Origin: Kibdelosporangium sp. MJ126-NF4
GTDB taxonomy: Bacteria; Actinomycetota; Actinomycetes; Mycobacteriales; Pseudonocardiaceae
Assembly: GCF_000826545.1 (NCBI RefSeq)
Contig: NZ_CDME01000008.1
Span: 1 to 64,000 of the forward strand
Direction of reading: 5' to 3'
Length of the DNA: 64,000 bases
This document shows positions 46,015-53,516 of this stretch, one piece after another. Made by a program: the position numbers and the translations under genes. Under the pieces are notes generated by a model. That model saw nothing but the letters and a program-made list of their open reading frames with translations. It made no database searches and was not told where the DNA came from. Numbering within the stretch: the stretch's first letter is position 1; each line of letters opens with the position of its first letter.

Positions 46015-46764
46015 ATGATCAAACCTGTCGCCGTGATCACCGGCGCCGCGCAAGGAATCGGCCTGGAGGTAGCCCGGACACTGGCCGAACGCGGCTACGC
46101 GACCGTACGCACCGACCTGCGGAAACCCGAAGAACCCGGCGCGCTCGCGATAGCCGGGGATGTCAGCGATCCGTCGGATGTGGCCGCGCTGGCGCAGCAG
46201 GTCCGTGCCGAGTTCGGCCGGGTCGACGTGCTCGTGAACAACGCGGGCGTATCGCTGCTTCAGCCTGCGGAGGACACGACCGTCGAGCAGTGGCGCAGGG
46301 TGCTCGAGGTGAACCTGACCGGTCCGTTCCTGCTCAGCCAGGAGTTCGGCAGGGACATGCTGGCCGCGGGTGCGGGCTCGATCGTGAACATCGCCTCGGT
46401 CGCCGGTCTGCGGGGATTCTCCGACCGTGCCGCGTACACCACCAGCAAGCACGGTCTGATCGGGCTGACCAGGACTCTCGCGGCGGAGTGGGGCGGCAGG
46501 GGAGTGCGGGTCAACGCCGTCTGCCCGGCGTGGGTCAAGACCGAGATGGACGTGGCCGACCAGGCCAGCGGCGGCTACACCGACGACGACATCGTCGGCC
46601 AGGTCCCGATGGGACGCTTCGCCGCGCCCGGTGACATCGCCTCGGCCGTGGCGTTCCTGGCCGACCCCGCGCTGTCCGGATACATCAACGGTGTCGCGCT
46701 TCCGGTCGACGGCGGCTGGACGTCGGACGGCAGTTGGACCTCGCTGCGCCTGCGCAAGCGATAA
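46015..46764 (+). CDS. Short-chain dehydrogenase/reductase
   Basis: A 249-residue SDR. Cofactor motif TGAAQGIG, then DVSDPSD, NNAG, catalytic Ser in NIASVAG and YTTSK. The C-terminus GYINGVALPVDGGW is typical of FabG-like enzymes. The acidic residue after the second strand (RTDLRK) could accept NAD or NADP. ATG 46015 is used; a TTG four codons upstream is possible. It ends next to the converging toxin gene, and no pathway partner is evident. Confidence 0.9.
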   Translation: MIKPVAVITGAAQGIGLEVARTLAERGYATVRTDLRKPEEPGALAIAGDVSDPSDVAALAQQVRAEFGRVDVLVNNAGVSLLQPAEDTTVEQWRRVLEVNLTGPFLLSQEFGRDMLAAGAGSIVNIASVAGLRGFSDRAAYTTSKHGLIGLTRTLAAEWGGRGVRVNAVCPAWVKTEMDVADQASGGYTDDDIVGQVPMGRFAAPGDIASAVAFLADPALSGYINGVALPVDGGWTSDGSWTSLRLRKR

Positions 46765-46765
46765 G

Positions 46766-47140
46766 TCACTTGGCAGGCAGGATCGGCACGTCGTAGGCGG
46801 CGATATCCCGATCCGCGGTCACCAGCGTCAGACCCTCGCACCGTGCCTGAGCAATCAGCAACCGGTCAAAGGGATCCTTGTGATGCAACGGCAGTTGGCC
46901 TGCTTCGACGCCGTGTCGGATAGTGACCGGCAGCTCGGTGAACCCGGACCGCTCGACCTGCGCTTCCAGATCGTCGGGTGCTTCGAGTTTGCCGAGCGCT
47001 TGCTTGGTGGCGATCTCGAACGCGCTCACTGGCGACACGTTGACACCCTCGCTCGACATGAGCAGGTTGGTGACGCCGGGAGTGAGGCGCGGATCGTCGA
47101 ACAGCCACCACAGCAGTACATGTGTGTCGAGAAGGATCAT
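46766..47140 (-). CDS. PIN-domain toxin (VapC-like)
   Basis: A 125-residue PIN-domain RNase. Acidic catalytic residues are in MILLDTHVLLWW (Asp5), SAFEIATKQALG (Glu), HKDPFDRLLIAQA (Asp) and LVTADRDI (Asp). The ATG overlaps the stop of the antitoxin gene by 4 bp. The LLDTHVLLWW subtype usually pairs with Phd/YefM antitoxins, as here. It is complete and probably functional. Confidence 0.92.
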   Translation of the reverse strand: MILLDTHVLLWWLFDDPRLTPGVTNLLMSSEGVNVSPVSAFEIATKQALGKLEAPDDLEAQVERSGFTELPVTIRHGVEAGQLPLHHKDPFDRLLIAQARCEGLTLVTADRDIAAYDVPILPAK

Positions 47141-47394
47141 GAGTTCGGTTCGGCCGGGTCGCCCGAGTAGAAGAGCTCGATGAGTTCCTCGGGTGTCTCG
47201 TCGAAGTCTGGCGCGATCCATCCCTTGCCCTTCCATGCGCCAGGCTGGCGGCGAACCGCAGGGCGCTGGACCGGAACAAGGCGGGCGATCGGGGTGCCGT
47301 TGCGTGCGATGATCACGTCTTCACCCTGTACTGCCTGGTCAAGCAGTTGGGAAAGGCGTGTCTTCGCTTCGTAGACGTTCACCTGCGTGCTCAT
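47137..47394 (-). CDS. Phd/YefM-family antitoxin
   Basis: An 85-residue antitoxin. The N-terminal Phd fold reads TQVNVYEAKTRLSQLLDQAVQGEDVIIARNGTPIARLVPV. The C-terminal part (WKGKGWIAPDFDETPEE), with its DFDETPEE acidic stretch, should block the PIN active site. The ATG at 47394 lies 7 bp from a -10-like TATTCT, so the mRNA is probably leaderless. An 18-bp palindrome overlaps the -35 region. Confidence 0.92.
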   Translation of the reverse strand: MSTQVNVYEAKTRLSQLLDQAVQGEDVIIARNGTPIARLVPVQRPAVRRQPGAWKGKGWIAPDFDETPEELIELFYSGDPAEPNS

Positions 47395-47400
47395 GTGCCA

Positions 47401-47433
47401 AGAATAGCACACGGCTTGGTCTAGTCTGACCAA
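47401..47433 (-). promoter_or_regulatory. Promoter and operator of the toxin-antitoxin pair
   Basis: On the minus strand TATTCT (47401-47406) and TCAGAC (47424-47429) are 17 bp apart, with the antitoxin ATG 7 bp downstream. The palindrome TTGGTC-N6-GACCAA (47416-47433) overlaps the -35 box. Phd-type antitoxins bind such sites to repress their own operon. Confidence 0.55.
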
Positions 47434-47455
47434 CCAAACGCTTGGGAGCGATCGG

Positions 47456-48379
47456 TTATGACGATTGACTGGCCAGCCAGGCGTCAACCTCGGTCAGCGC
47501 CTTGGTCCGGGCTGGCTCGGCGGACAGGAACAGGTCGTGCAGGCCGTCGGGGATCGCCACGACAGTGACGTCCCGGCCGAGCTTCGGCGCGAATTTCACC
47601 ATGTCGGCGACGTCGAGGACGGTGTCGGCGGTCATCGCGGCCGGTGTCCACTCCTTGGTGTGCAGCAGGCTGCGGCCGGAGTGCATGACCAGCACGGGAA
47701 CTCGGATGTCCAGCCCGGCCTGCAACCTGGCCTGGCCGATCCGGACCGCCCGCAGCCAGCCCATCAGCACGGGGAACGCGTTGAGCGGCTTGAGTTTGAG
47801 GTCGAACTCCCACTCGCCGTGGTGGCCCTTGTGGATGCTCTGGCCGTATACGCCGCCGAGTCCCTTGCGCAACTCCAGCTTCGAGAAGAAGAGGCCGAAC
47901 GACTTGATCAGGACCGTGCCGACGGTCCTGGCGGGCCACGGCTCGGCCAGCTCGAACCACGGGCTGTTGAGCACGAGCCCGTCGACCGGGAGGTCCTTGC
48001 GGGCGTCCAGCCACAACGGCGTGATCAGGCCGCCGGTGGAATGCCCCATTACGGTGAAGCGTGTGTGGCCGTCCCCTCGGACCATCTCGGCGGCCGCGTC
48101 CAGTTCCTCGTAGTACAGGCTGAGGTCGAGGATGAAGTGCGGGAGGTCGCCCTCGCGCAGTGAGCGTCCGCTGTGGCGCAGGTCGACGGCGTAGAAGTCG
48201 TATCCCTGCTCGGTGAAGTGCTCGGCGACGTGCCGCTGGAAGAAGTAGTCGGCGAACCCGTGCACGTAGAGAATCGCGCCGCGCGCCGTGCCGTCGGCCG
48301 GCACCCGCACCAGGGTCGCGATGCTGCCGTTTCGCAGCGGCAGGGTGCGCGTGTCGAAGTCGTTGCTCACTTCGCGCAC
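47456..48379 (-). CDS. Alpha/beta hydrolase (monoacylglycerol lipase-like)
   Basis: A 307-residue Hydrolase_4-type enzyme. Oxyanion region LYVHGFADYFFQRH, nucleophile elbow in VMGHSTGGLITPLW (Ser), and C-terminal His in IPDGLHDLFLS. The family includes monoacylglycerol lipases and lysophospholipases. No signal peptide is seen, so it is cytoplasmic or peripheral. GTG 48379 is used; GTG 48370 is also possible. Substrate unknown. Confidence 0.9.
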   Translation of the reverse strand: MREVSNDFDTRTLPLRNGSIATLVRVPADGTARGAILYVHGFADYFFQRHVAEHFTEQGYDFYAVDLRHSGRSLREGDLPHFILDLSLYYEELDAAAEMVRGDGHTRFTVMGHSTGGLITPLWLDARKDLPVDGLVLNSPWFELAEPWPARTVGTVLIKSFGLFFSKLELRKGLGGVYGQSIHKGHHGEWEFDLKLKPLNAFPVLMGWLRAVRIGQARLQAGLDIRVPVLVMHSGRSLLHTKEWTPAAMTADTVLDVADMVKFAPKLGRDVTVVAIPDGLHDLFLSAEPARTKALTEVDAWLASQSS

Positions 48380-48455
48380 ATTAGCGGGTGGTTGTGACGA
48401 ATTCGACGGCCGTGGTGACGCGTGTCATCCGGTTGACCAGGGCATGCTGTCCGGC

Positions 48456-49670
48456 ATGCACAACGAGCCGCACTATCTGGCCGGGCTGTCACTGGCCGGT
48501 CGCCGGGTTGTCGTCATCGGGGCGGGCACGGTCGCGCAGCGCCGTCTTCCCCGTCTCGTGTCCGCTGGCGCGCAGGTCGAGGTGGTGGCGCCGGAGGCGA
48601 CACCGGCCGTCCAGGCGATGGCGGACAACGGCGAGATCACCTGGCACCAGCGGCCGTATCAGCACGGCGACCTCGTCGACGCCTGGTACGTGGTGAGTTG
48701 TGCGTCTGGTTCGGACGTCAACGCGGCGGTCTCGGCGGAGGCCGAAGAGGTCCGTGTGTTCTGTGTACGTGCCGACGCGGGCACCGAGGGGAGCGCGGTC
48801 ACGCCCGCGGTGGGTGACCACGATGGTCTGCTCGTCGGCGTGCTCGCGGGCGGTGAGTACCGGCGCTCGGGCGCGGTGCGCGACGAACTGCTCGACGCGC
48901 TGCGCTCCGGTCGGATCGAGGCACGCCCGGCGGCCACGGAACTGCCCGGTGTCGCGCTGGTCGGCGGCGGCCCCGGCGATCCCGACCTGATCACCGTTCG
49001 CGGCCGCCGGTTGCTGTCGCGCGCGGATGTCGTTGTGGCAGACCGGCTTGCGCCTCGTGAACTGCTGGACGAACTGCCACCTCAGGTGGAGGTGGTCGAC
49101 GCGGCGAAGATCCCGTACGGGCGCGCGGCGAGCCAGGACTTCATCAACCAGACCCTGGTGGAGAACGCGCTGGCCGGGAAGTTCGTGGTTCGCCTGAAAG
49201 GGGGCGATCCATACGTCTTCGGCCGCGGCTTCGAGGAGGTGATCGCGTGCGCCAAGGCGGGTGTCCCGGTCACCGTCGTTCCCGGCGTGACGTCGGCGTT
49301 CGCGGCCCCCGCGGTGGCCGGTGTCCCGGTCACGCACCGGGGCGTGGCGCACGAGGTCGTGGTGGTCTCCGGACACGTCGGACCGGGCGCGGATTCGTCC
49401 CTTGTGGACTGGTCGGCGATTGCCCGGCTGACCGGGACGATCGTGCTGCTGATGGGGGTGGAGCGGATCGGCGAGTTCGCCGCGGCGCTGCTCGCGGGCG
49501 GCCGTCCGGCCGACACCCCCGCCGCGGTCATCCAGGAGGCGACCACCCGAACTCAACGCGTGGTGAGGTCCACTTTGGACGCAGTCGCTGACGACGTCCG
49601 CGCCGCCGGGATCCGGCCACCGGCGATCATCGTCTTCGGCCCGGTCGCGGGCCTGTCCGAACTGGGCTGA
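48456..49670 (+). CDS. cysG: Siroheme synthase: precorrin-2 dehydrogenase/uroporphyrinogen-III methyltransferase
   Basis: A 404-residue fusion. Residues 1-150 are the NAD-dependent precorrin-2 dehydrogenase/ferrochelatase part (GLSLAGRRVVVIGAGTVAQRR). Residues 160-404 are the SAM-dependent uroporphyrinogen-III C-methyltransferase: VALVGGGPGDPDLITVRG, VRLKGGDPYVFGRG and VVPGVTSAFAAPA. It feeds siroheme for sulfite/nitrite reductase and may feed cobalamin. ATG 48456 is used; ATG 48444 is an alternative. A strong hairpin follows. Confidence 0.93.
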   Translation: MHNEPHYLAGLSLAGRRVVVIGAGTVAQRRLPRLVSAGAQVEVVAPEATPAVQAMADNGEITWHQRPYQHGDLVDAWYVVSCASGSDVNAAVSAEAEEVRVFCVRADAGTEGSAVTPAVGDHDGLLVGVLAGGEYRRSGAVRDELLDALRSGRIEARPAATELPGVALVGGGPGDPDLITVRGRRLLSRADVVVADRLAPRELLDELPPQVEVVDAAKIPYGRAASQDFINQTLVENALAGKFVVRLKGGDPYVFGRGFEEVIACAKAGVPVTVVPGVTSAFAAPAVAGVPVTHRGVAHEVVVVSGHVGPGADSSLVDWSAIARLTGTIVLLMGVERIGEFAAALLAGGRPADTPAAVIQEATTRTQRVVRSTLDAVADDVRAAGIRPPAIIVFGPVAGLSELG

Positions 49671-49683
49671 GCCTGGAACGCAA

Positions 49684-49715
49684 GGGAGCCCCGGCCACGC
49701 ACGGCCGGGGCTCCC
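49684..49715. terminator. Bidirectional terminator between cysG and the DEAD-box helicase
   Basis: GGGAGCCCCGGCC (49684-49696) is exactly inverted at 49703-49715 around a 6-nt loop, followed on the plus strand by CTTTGTGTCTGTCTT. It is 14 bp after the cysG stop and 24 bp from the end of the converging gene. Confidence 0.88.
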
Positions 49716-49738
49716 CTTTGTGTCTGTCTTACTCTGTC

Positions 49739-51139
49739 CTACTCGGCGCCGACCTTGCGGCCGGTGCCGCGGTTGCCGTCACGCTTGCCGCGGAACGGAC
49801 GGTTGCCGCCCTGAGTGGAGCCTTCGCGCTTGCGGTCGCCACCGGCGAACTTGCGCTCGCCGGAGAACTTCCGCTCACCCGAGAACTTGCGGGGACCGCC
49901 GCCGCTGCCCTTGAACCCGCCGGAACGGGGGCCCTTGGGACGGCGAGCCTCGATCACACGCTCCGGAACCGGCTCGCCACTGGGCGTGCGGGCACCGGTG
50001 ATGCGGATCAGCTCAGCGTCACCAGGGCGGACACGGAGACTACGAGCGCGCACACCCGCGCGTTCGGTCATCCGGCGGACAGTGTTGCGCTGATCGGGCG
50101 TGATCAGCGTGACGACCGTGCCGGACTGGCCCGCACGTGCCGTGCGGCCCGCGCGGTGCAGGTAGTCCTTGGAGTCTGCGGGCGGGTCGACGTGCACGAC
50201 CAGGCTGATGTCGTCGACGTGGATGCCGCGGGCGGCCACGTCCGTCGCGATCAGCACGGGCGTGTGGCCGTCCTTGAACTCGGCGAGCACGCGCGTGCGC
50301 GCGCCCTGAGCCTTGCCGCCGTGCAGCGCGCCCGCGTTGACGCCGATCGAGCGCAGGCGGGTGGCGAGCCGGTCCACGTGGTGCTTGGTGCGCACGAACA
50401 TGATCGTGCGACCTTCGCGGGCGGCCATCTCGGCGACCACGGCAGGCTTGTCCTCGCGGGAGACCTGCAGCACGTGGTGGTCCATTGTGGTCACGCTGGC
50501 GGTCGCGGGCGCGACCGAGTGGGTGACCGGGTTCTTCATGTACTGCCTGATCAGCTGGTCCACGTCACCGTCGAGGGTGGCCGAGAACAGCAGGCGCTGA
50601 CCGGTCGGGTCGGTCTGGTCCATGATCTCGCGGACCTGCGGCAGGAAGCCCATGTCCGCCATCTGGTCCGCTTCGTCGATCGCGGTGTACCGGATGTCGT
50701 GCAGGGTGACCGTGCCCTGGCGGACGTGGTCGGACAGTCGTCCCGGTGTGGCGATCAGCAGATCGACACCACGGCGCAACGCCTCCGCCTGCTTGACGAA
50801 GGACATTCCGCCGACTGCCGCACGGCACCACAGGCCGAGCGCGCGAGCGAGCGGCGACAGCGCGTCACTGACCTGCAGGGCCAGTTCCCGCGTCGGGACA
50901 AGGATGAGCGCACGCGGCCGCTTGGGCTTGGCGCGCCCACCATCCAGTTGCGACAGCAGAGCCAGACCGAAGGCAAGGGTCTTGCCCGAGCCGGTCTGAG
51001 CCCGGCCGAGCACGTCCTTGCCCGCGAGTGCGTCGGGCAGGGTGGCTGACTGGATGGGGAATGGTTCGGCGATTCCGGCCTCGAGGAGGGCGGTGAGCAA
51101 TGGCTGGGGCAGGCCCAACTGGTCGAACTTCGGTGACAC
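49739..51139 (-). CDS. DEAD-box RNA helicase
   Basis: A 466-residue helicase. GTG 51139 follows GAGAGG and gives the usual N-terminus VSPKFDQLGLPQPLLTAL. Motifs: Q motif PFPIQSATLP, Walker A AQTGSGKT, DEAD in AIDEADQM, SAT in LFSATLDG, and HRAGRTARAG. The C-terminal 90 residues are Gly/Arg/Lys-rich, including the repeat KFSGERKFSGERKFAGG, probably for RNA binding. It is likely to unwind RNA in ribosome assembly or cold adaptation (RhlE/CsdA-like). Confidence 0.94.
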   Translation of the reverse strand: MSPKFDQLGLPQPLLTALLEAGIAEPFPIQSATLPDALAGKDVLGRAQTGSGKTLAFGLALLSQLDGGRAKPKRPRALILVPTRELALQVSDALSPLARALGLWCRAAVGGMSFVKQAEALRRGVDLLIATPGRLSDHVRQGTVTLHDIRYTAIDEADQMADMGFLPQVREIMDQTDPTGQRLLFSATLDGDVDQLIRQYMKNPVTHSVAPATASVTTMDHHVLQVSREDKPAVVAEMAAREGRTIMFVRTKHHVDRLATRLRSIGVNAGALHGGKAQGARTRVLAEFKDGHTPVLIATDVAARGIHVDDISLVVHVDPPADSKDYLHRAGRTARAGQSGTVVTLITPDQRNTVRRMTERAGVRARSLRVRPGDAELIRITGARTPSGEPVPERVIEARRPKGPRSGGFKGSGGGPRKFSGERKFSGERKFAGGDRKREGSTQGGNRPFRGKRDGNRGTGRKVGAE

Positions 51140-51249
51140 GAAGACCTCTCGGGAAGTGGCACGTCCCGAGCAGGTATTTCCAGCCGGACGAGCCCGGCGC
51201 ACGGATGCGCCGCATGGATTGGGGAGTTCCGCGGCCAGTGTGGCCGCTC

Positions 51250-51279
51250 CTAGTACTGATCAGCTTACCTGAAGGCCAA
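51250..51279 (-). promoter_or_regulatory. Possible promoter of the DEAD-box helicase gene
   Basis: On the minus strand TTGGCC (51274-51279) and TACTAG (51250-51255) are 18 bp apart, giving a leader of about 100 nt before the GTG at 51139. The leader contains the hairpin GCGGCCA-GTG-TGGCCGC (51231-51247). The remaining sequence between this gene and yaaA (51140-51401) shows no gene. Confidence 0.4.
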
Positions 51280-51401
51280 CCCGCGCTTCGAACCGATTAG
51301 TCCCGGCTGTGACGTAGCGAACTCCGGGCCTTTCCGGTGAACCAGTTCCGGGTGGACGCGCACAACCGGAACACGCGATTTCACGGTGCGACAGTACCTG
51401 C

Positions 51402-52139
51402 TCAGATCACCAGTTCGAGCGCGTTCGGCCCGGTCTGTTCGAGCCGGAGATCCGCTTTGGCCGCAACGGTTGTCATCTTGCGGAGGGTGTCCGGTTCGCC
51501 GGGCGCACACGCCAGCGCCCGTGCCAGTTTGCCTTTGTGCGCCTTGTTGAAATGCGTCACCGCGAGCCTGCGCCCGCCGGTCTCCTCACTCACGACACGA
51601 ACCGTCACCGCGCCGGGAATCTTGGCCAACCCGGCATACGGCCCGGAACGCATGTCGACAACCAGACCCGTGAGCCCGGCGAGAACAGGCTCAAGAACCG
51701 GCCGCCACAGCGCGCCGAGCGGACCGGTACCGGGAATCGTGCTCGACGCCGACAGGCGATACGCGGGTACGAGATCGTCCGCGCGCACCAGACCGAACAA
51801 CGCGGACGCGACGGCCAACCGCCCGGTGGCACGCCTGTGTTCGGCCGGTTTCATGCCCGCGACGTCCAACGCGTCGTAGAGCACGCCGGTATACCGCGAC
51901 AAGGCGGGCATCGTCGGCGACGACCGCACCGCGGCGTTGCGCGCCACCTCGCCCGACTGGCGCTCGGACAGCCCGAGCGCGGCCAGGCTGGCGGGCACGT
52001 CGGCGGCGAGGTCGGCCAGCGCCGACACCAGCTTCTCCCGGACGGGCTCCAGTTCGGGGAAGGACAACGCGGCCAGGTCGAGCGCGGGGCCGTTGCCGCC
52101 CTCGGCCTTGGTCTCCGACGGCGGAAGCAGCACGAGCAC
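51402..52139 (-). CDS. yaaA: YaaA-family peroxide stress protein
   Basis: A 245-residue protein with the family signatures MLVLLPPSETKAEGG at the start, ALSRYTGVLYDALD, YRLSASSTIPGTGPLGALWRP-type YRLSAS segment, and VTHFNKAHKGKLARAL. E. coli YaaA lowers free iron during peroxide stress and has a DNA-binding-like fold; the actinobacterial role is less known. GTG 52139 is used. It follows the VOC gene on the same strand. Confidence 0.9.
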   Translation of the reverse strand: MLVLLPPSETKAEGGNGPALDLAALSFPELEPVREKLVSALADLAADVPASLAALGLSERQSGEVARNAAVRSSPTMPALSRYTGVLYDALDVAGMKPAEHRRATGRLAVASALFGLVRADDLVPAYRLSASSTIPGTGPLGALWRPVLEPVLAGLTGLVVDMRSGPYAGLAKIPGAVTVRVVSEETGGRRLAVTHFNKAHKGKLARALACAPGEPDTLRKMTTVAAKADLRLEQTGPNALELVI

Positions 52140-52155
52140 GACCGCGGAGTTTACG

Positions 52156-52506
52156 TCAGTGCTCCTCCCCGGCCACGCAGAACACGTTCCCAGCCGGGTC
52201 GGCCAGCACGGTCCACGCCAGCCCCGGCACCTTCTGCTCGTCCACGATCGTGGCGCCCAGCCCGATCAGCCGGTCGACCTCCACCGCCCGGTCCGCGGTG
52301 TGCAGGTCGAGATGGACCCTGTTCTTGCCGCCGAGTTCGTGCTGCGCGCGCTGCAGGCCGAGCGAGACGCCCGACTCGTCCCACGGCGCCAGCATCACGA
52401 AGTAGCCCTCGTAGTCGTTGGCCACCGTGGTGCCGAGTGTCGCCGTCCAGAACTTCGCCAGCTCACGGGGGTCGGCGCAGTCGATGGTGATCATCTTCAA
52501 GTGCAT
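52156..52506 (-). CDS. VOC-family (glyoxalase-like) protein
   Basis: A 116-residue single-domain member of the vicinal oxygen chelate superfamily. Typical segments are MITIDCADPRELAKFWTATL at the start, NRVHLDLHTADRAVEVDRL and LADPAGNVFCVAG at the end. Members act as dioxygenases, glyoxalases or antibiotic-binding proteins; the substrate cannot be told. The ATG at 52506 follows GGGG. It is divergent from mtnA across 50 bp. Confidence 0.88.
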   Translation of the reverse strand: MHLKMITIDCADPRELAKFWTATLGTTVANDYEGYFVMLAPWDESGVSLGLQRAQHELGGKNRVHLDLHTADRAVEVDRLIGLGATIVDEQKVPGLAWTVLADPAGNVFCVAGEEH

Positions 52507-52556
52507 ACCCCGCAAGCTAGACCCGTGCACCGACAAAAACTGGAAAGCTGGAGGTC

Positions 52557-53516
52557 ATGCGGACGATCGACTGGAAGAATGAGCGAATTGTCCTGATCGA
52601 CCAGACCCTCCTCCCCGGCACTCTCGAGTTCGTCGAGATCGGCACGGTCGACGAACTCGTCGACGCGATCAAGCGCCTGGCAGTACGCGGCGCGCCCGCG
52701 TTGGGCGTCGCCGGTGCCCTCGGGGTCGCGCTGGCCGCGTGCAACGGCGACGACGTGCTGGCCGAGGCCGAGAAGATCAGCAAGGCACGGCCGACCGCGG
52801 TGAACCTGTCCTGGGGTGTCAACCAGGTTCTCGCCAAGCTCGACCAAGGAACGCAGGCCATGGTCGAGACGGCCCGGCACGTCCTCGAAGACGACATCCG
52901 ACGCAACAGGGACCTGGGCCGCCGGGGCGCGCAATGGCTGATCGACAACGTGGGGCAGCGCGTCAACGTGCACACCCACTGCAACGCCGGAGCGCTCGCC
53001 TGCGTTGAGTGGGGGACCGCGCTCGGAGTTGTCAGGGCGCTCCAGGAGCGTGCCGCGTTGGACCACGTGTACCTGGACGAGACACGGCCGCTGCTGCAGG
53101 GCGCACGCCTGACCGCGTGGGAACTACAGCAGATGGGCATCGAGCACACCGTCGTCGTGGACTCCGCGGGCCCGACCGTCCTGGCCAGGGGACTGGTGCA
53201 GGCTGTGGTCGTCGGTGCCGACCGGATCGCGGCGAACGGGGACGTGGTCAACAAGATCGGCACGTATCCGCTCGCCCTCGCGGCGGCGCGGGCGAACATC
53301 CCGTTCCTGGTCGCCGCGCCGGAGTCCACCATCGACATGGCCACACCGGACGGCGCGTCGGTGGAGATCGAGATCAGGGACGCCGCCGAGATCCTCGGCG
53401 ACCACACCCCCGACGGCAGCGGCGCCCTCAACTTCGCGTTCGACGTCACCCCGGCCGACCTGGTCACCGCGATCATCACCGACGAACGGATCATCGATGC
53501 GAAACCGTTGGGCTGA
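52557..53516 (+). CDS. mtnA: S-methyl-5-thioribose-1-phosphate isomerase
   Basis: A 319-residue member of the eIF2B-like isomerase family. Diagnostic segments are AVRGAPALGVAGA, VHTHCNAGALACVEWG (catalytic Cys), VVVGADRIAANGDVVNKIGTY (catalytic Asp) and PESTIDMATPDG. It converts methylthioribose 1-phosphate, and in the DHAP shunt 5-deoxyribose 1-phosphate, to the ribulose form. The end overlaps the aldolase/SDR start by 20 bp, so product and next enzyme are linked. Confidence 0.93.
   Translation: MRTIDWKNERIVLIDQTLLPGTLEFVEIGTVDELVDAIKRLAVRGAPALGVAGALGVALAACNGDDVLAEAEKISKARPTAVNLSWGVNQVLAKLDQGTQAMVETARHVLEDDIRRNRDLGRRGAQWLIDNVGQRVNVHTHCNAGALACVEWGTALGVVRALQERAALDHVYLDETRPLLQGARLTAWELQQMGIEHTVVVDSAGPTVLARGLVQAVVVGADRIAANGDVVNKIGTYPLALAAARANIPFLVAAPESTIDMATPDGASVEIEIRDAAEILGDHTPDGSGALNFAFDVTPADLVTAIITDERIIDAKPLG

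Noticed and set aside
52507..52556. A SAM riboswitch before mtnA
   Set aside because: Only 50 bp separate mtnA from the divergent VOC gene, too short for a known SAM riboswitch, and no terminator-like structure is seen.
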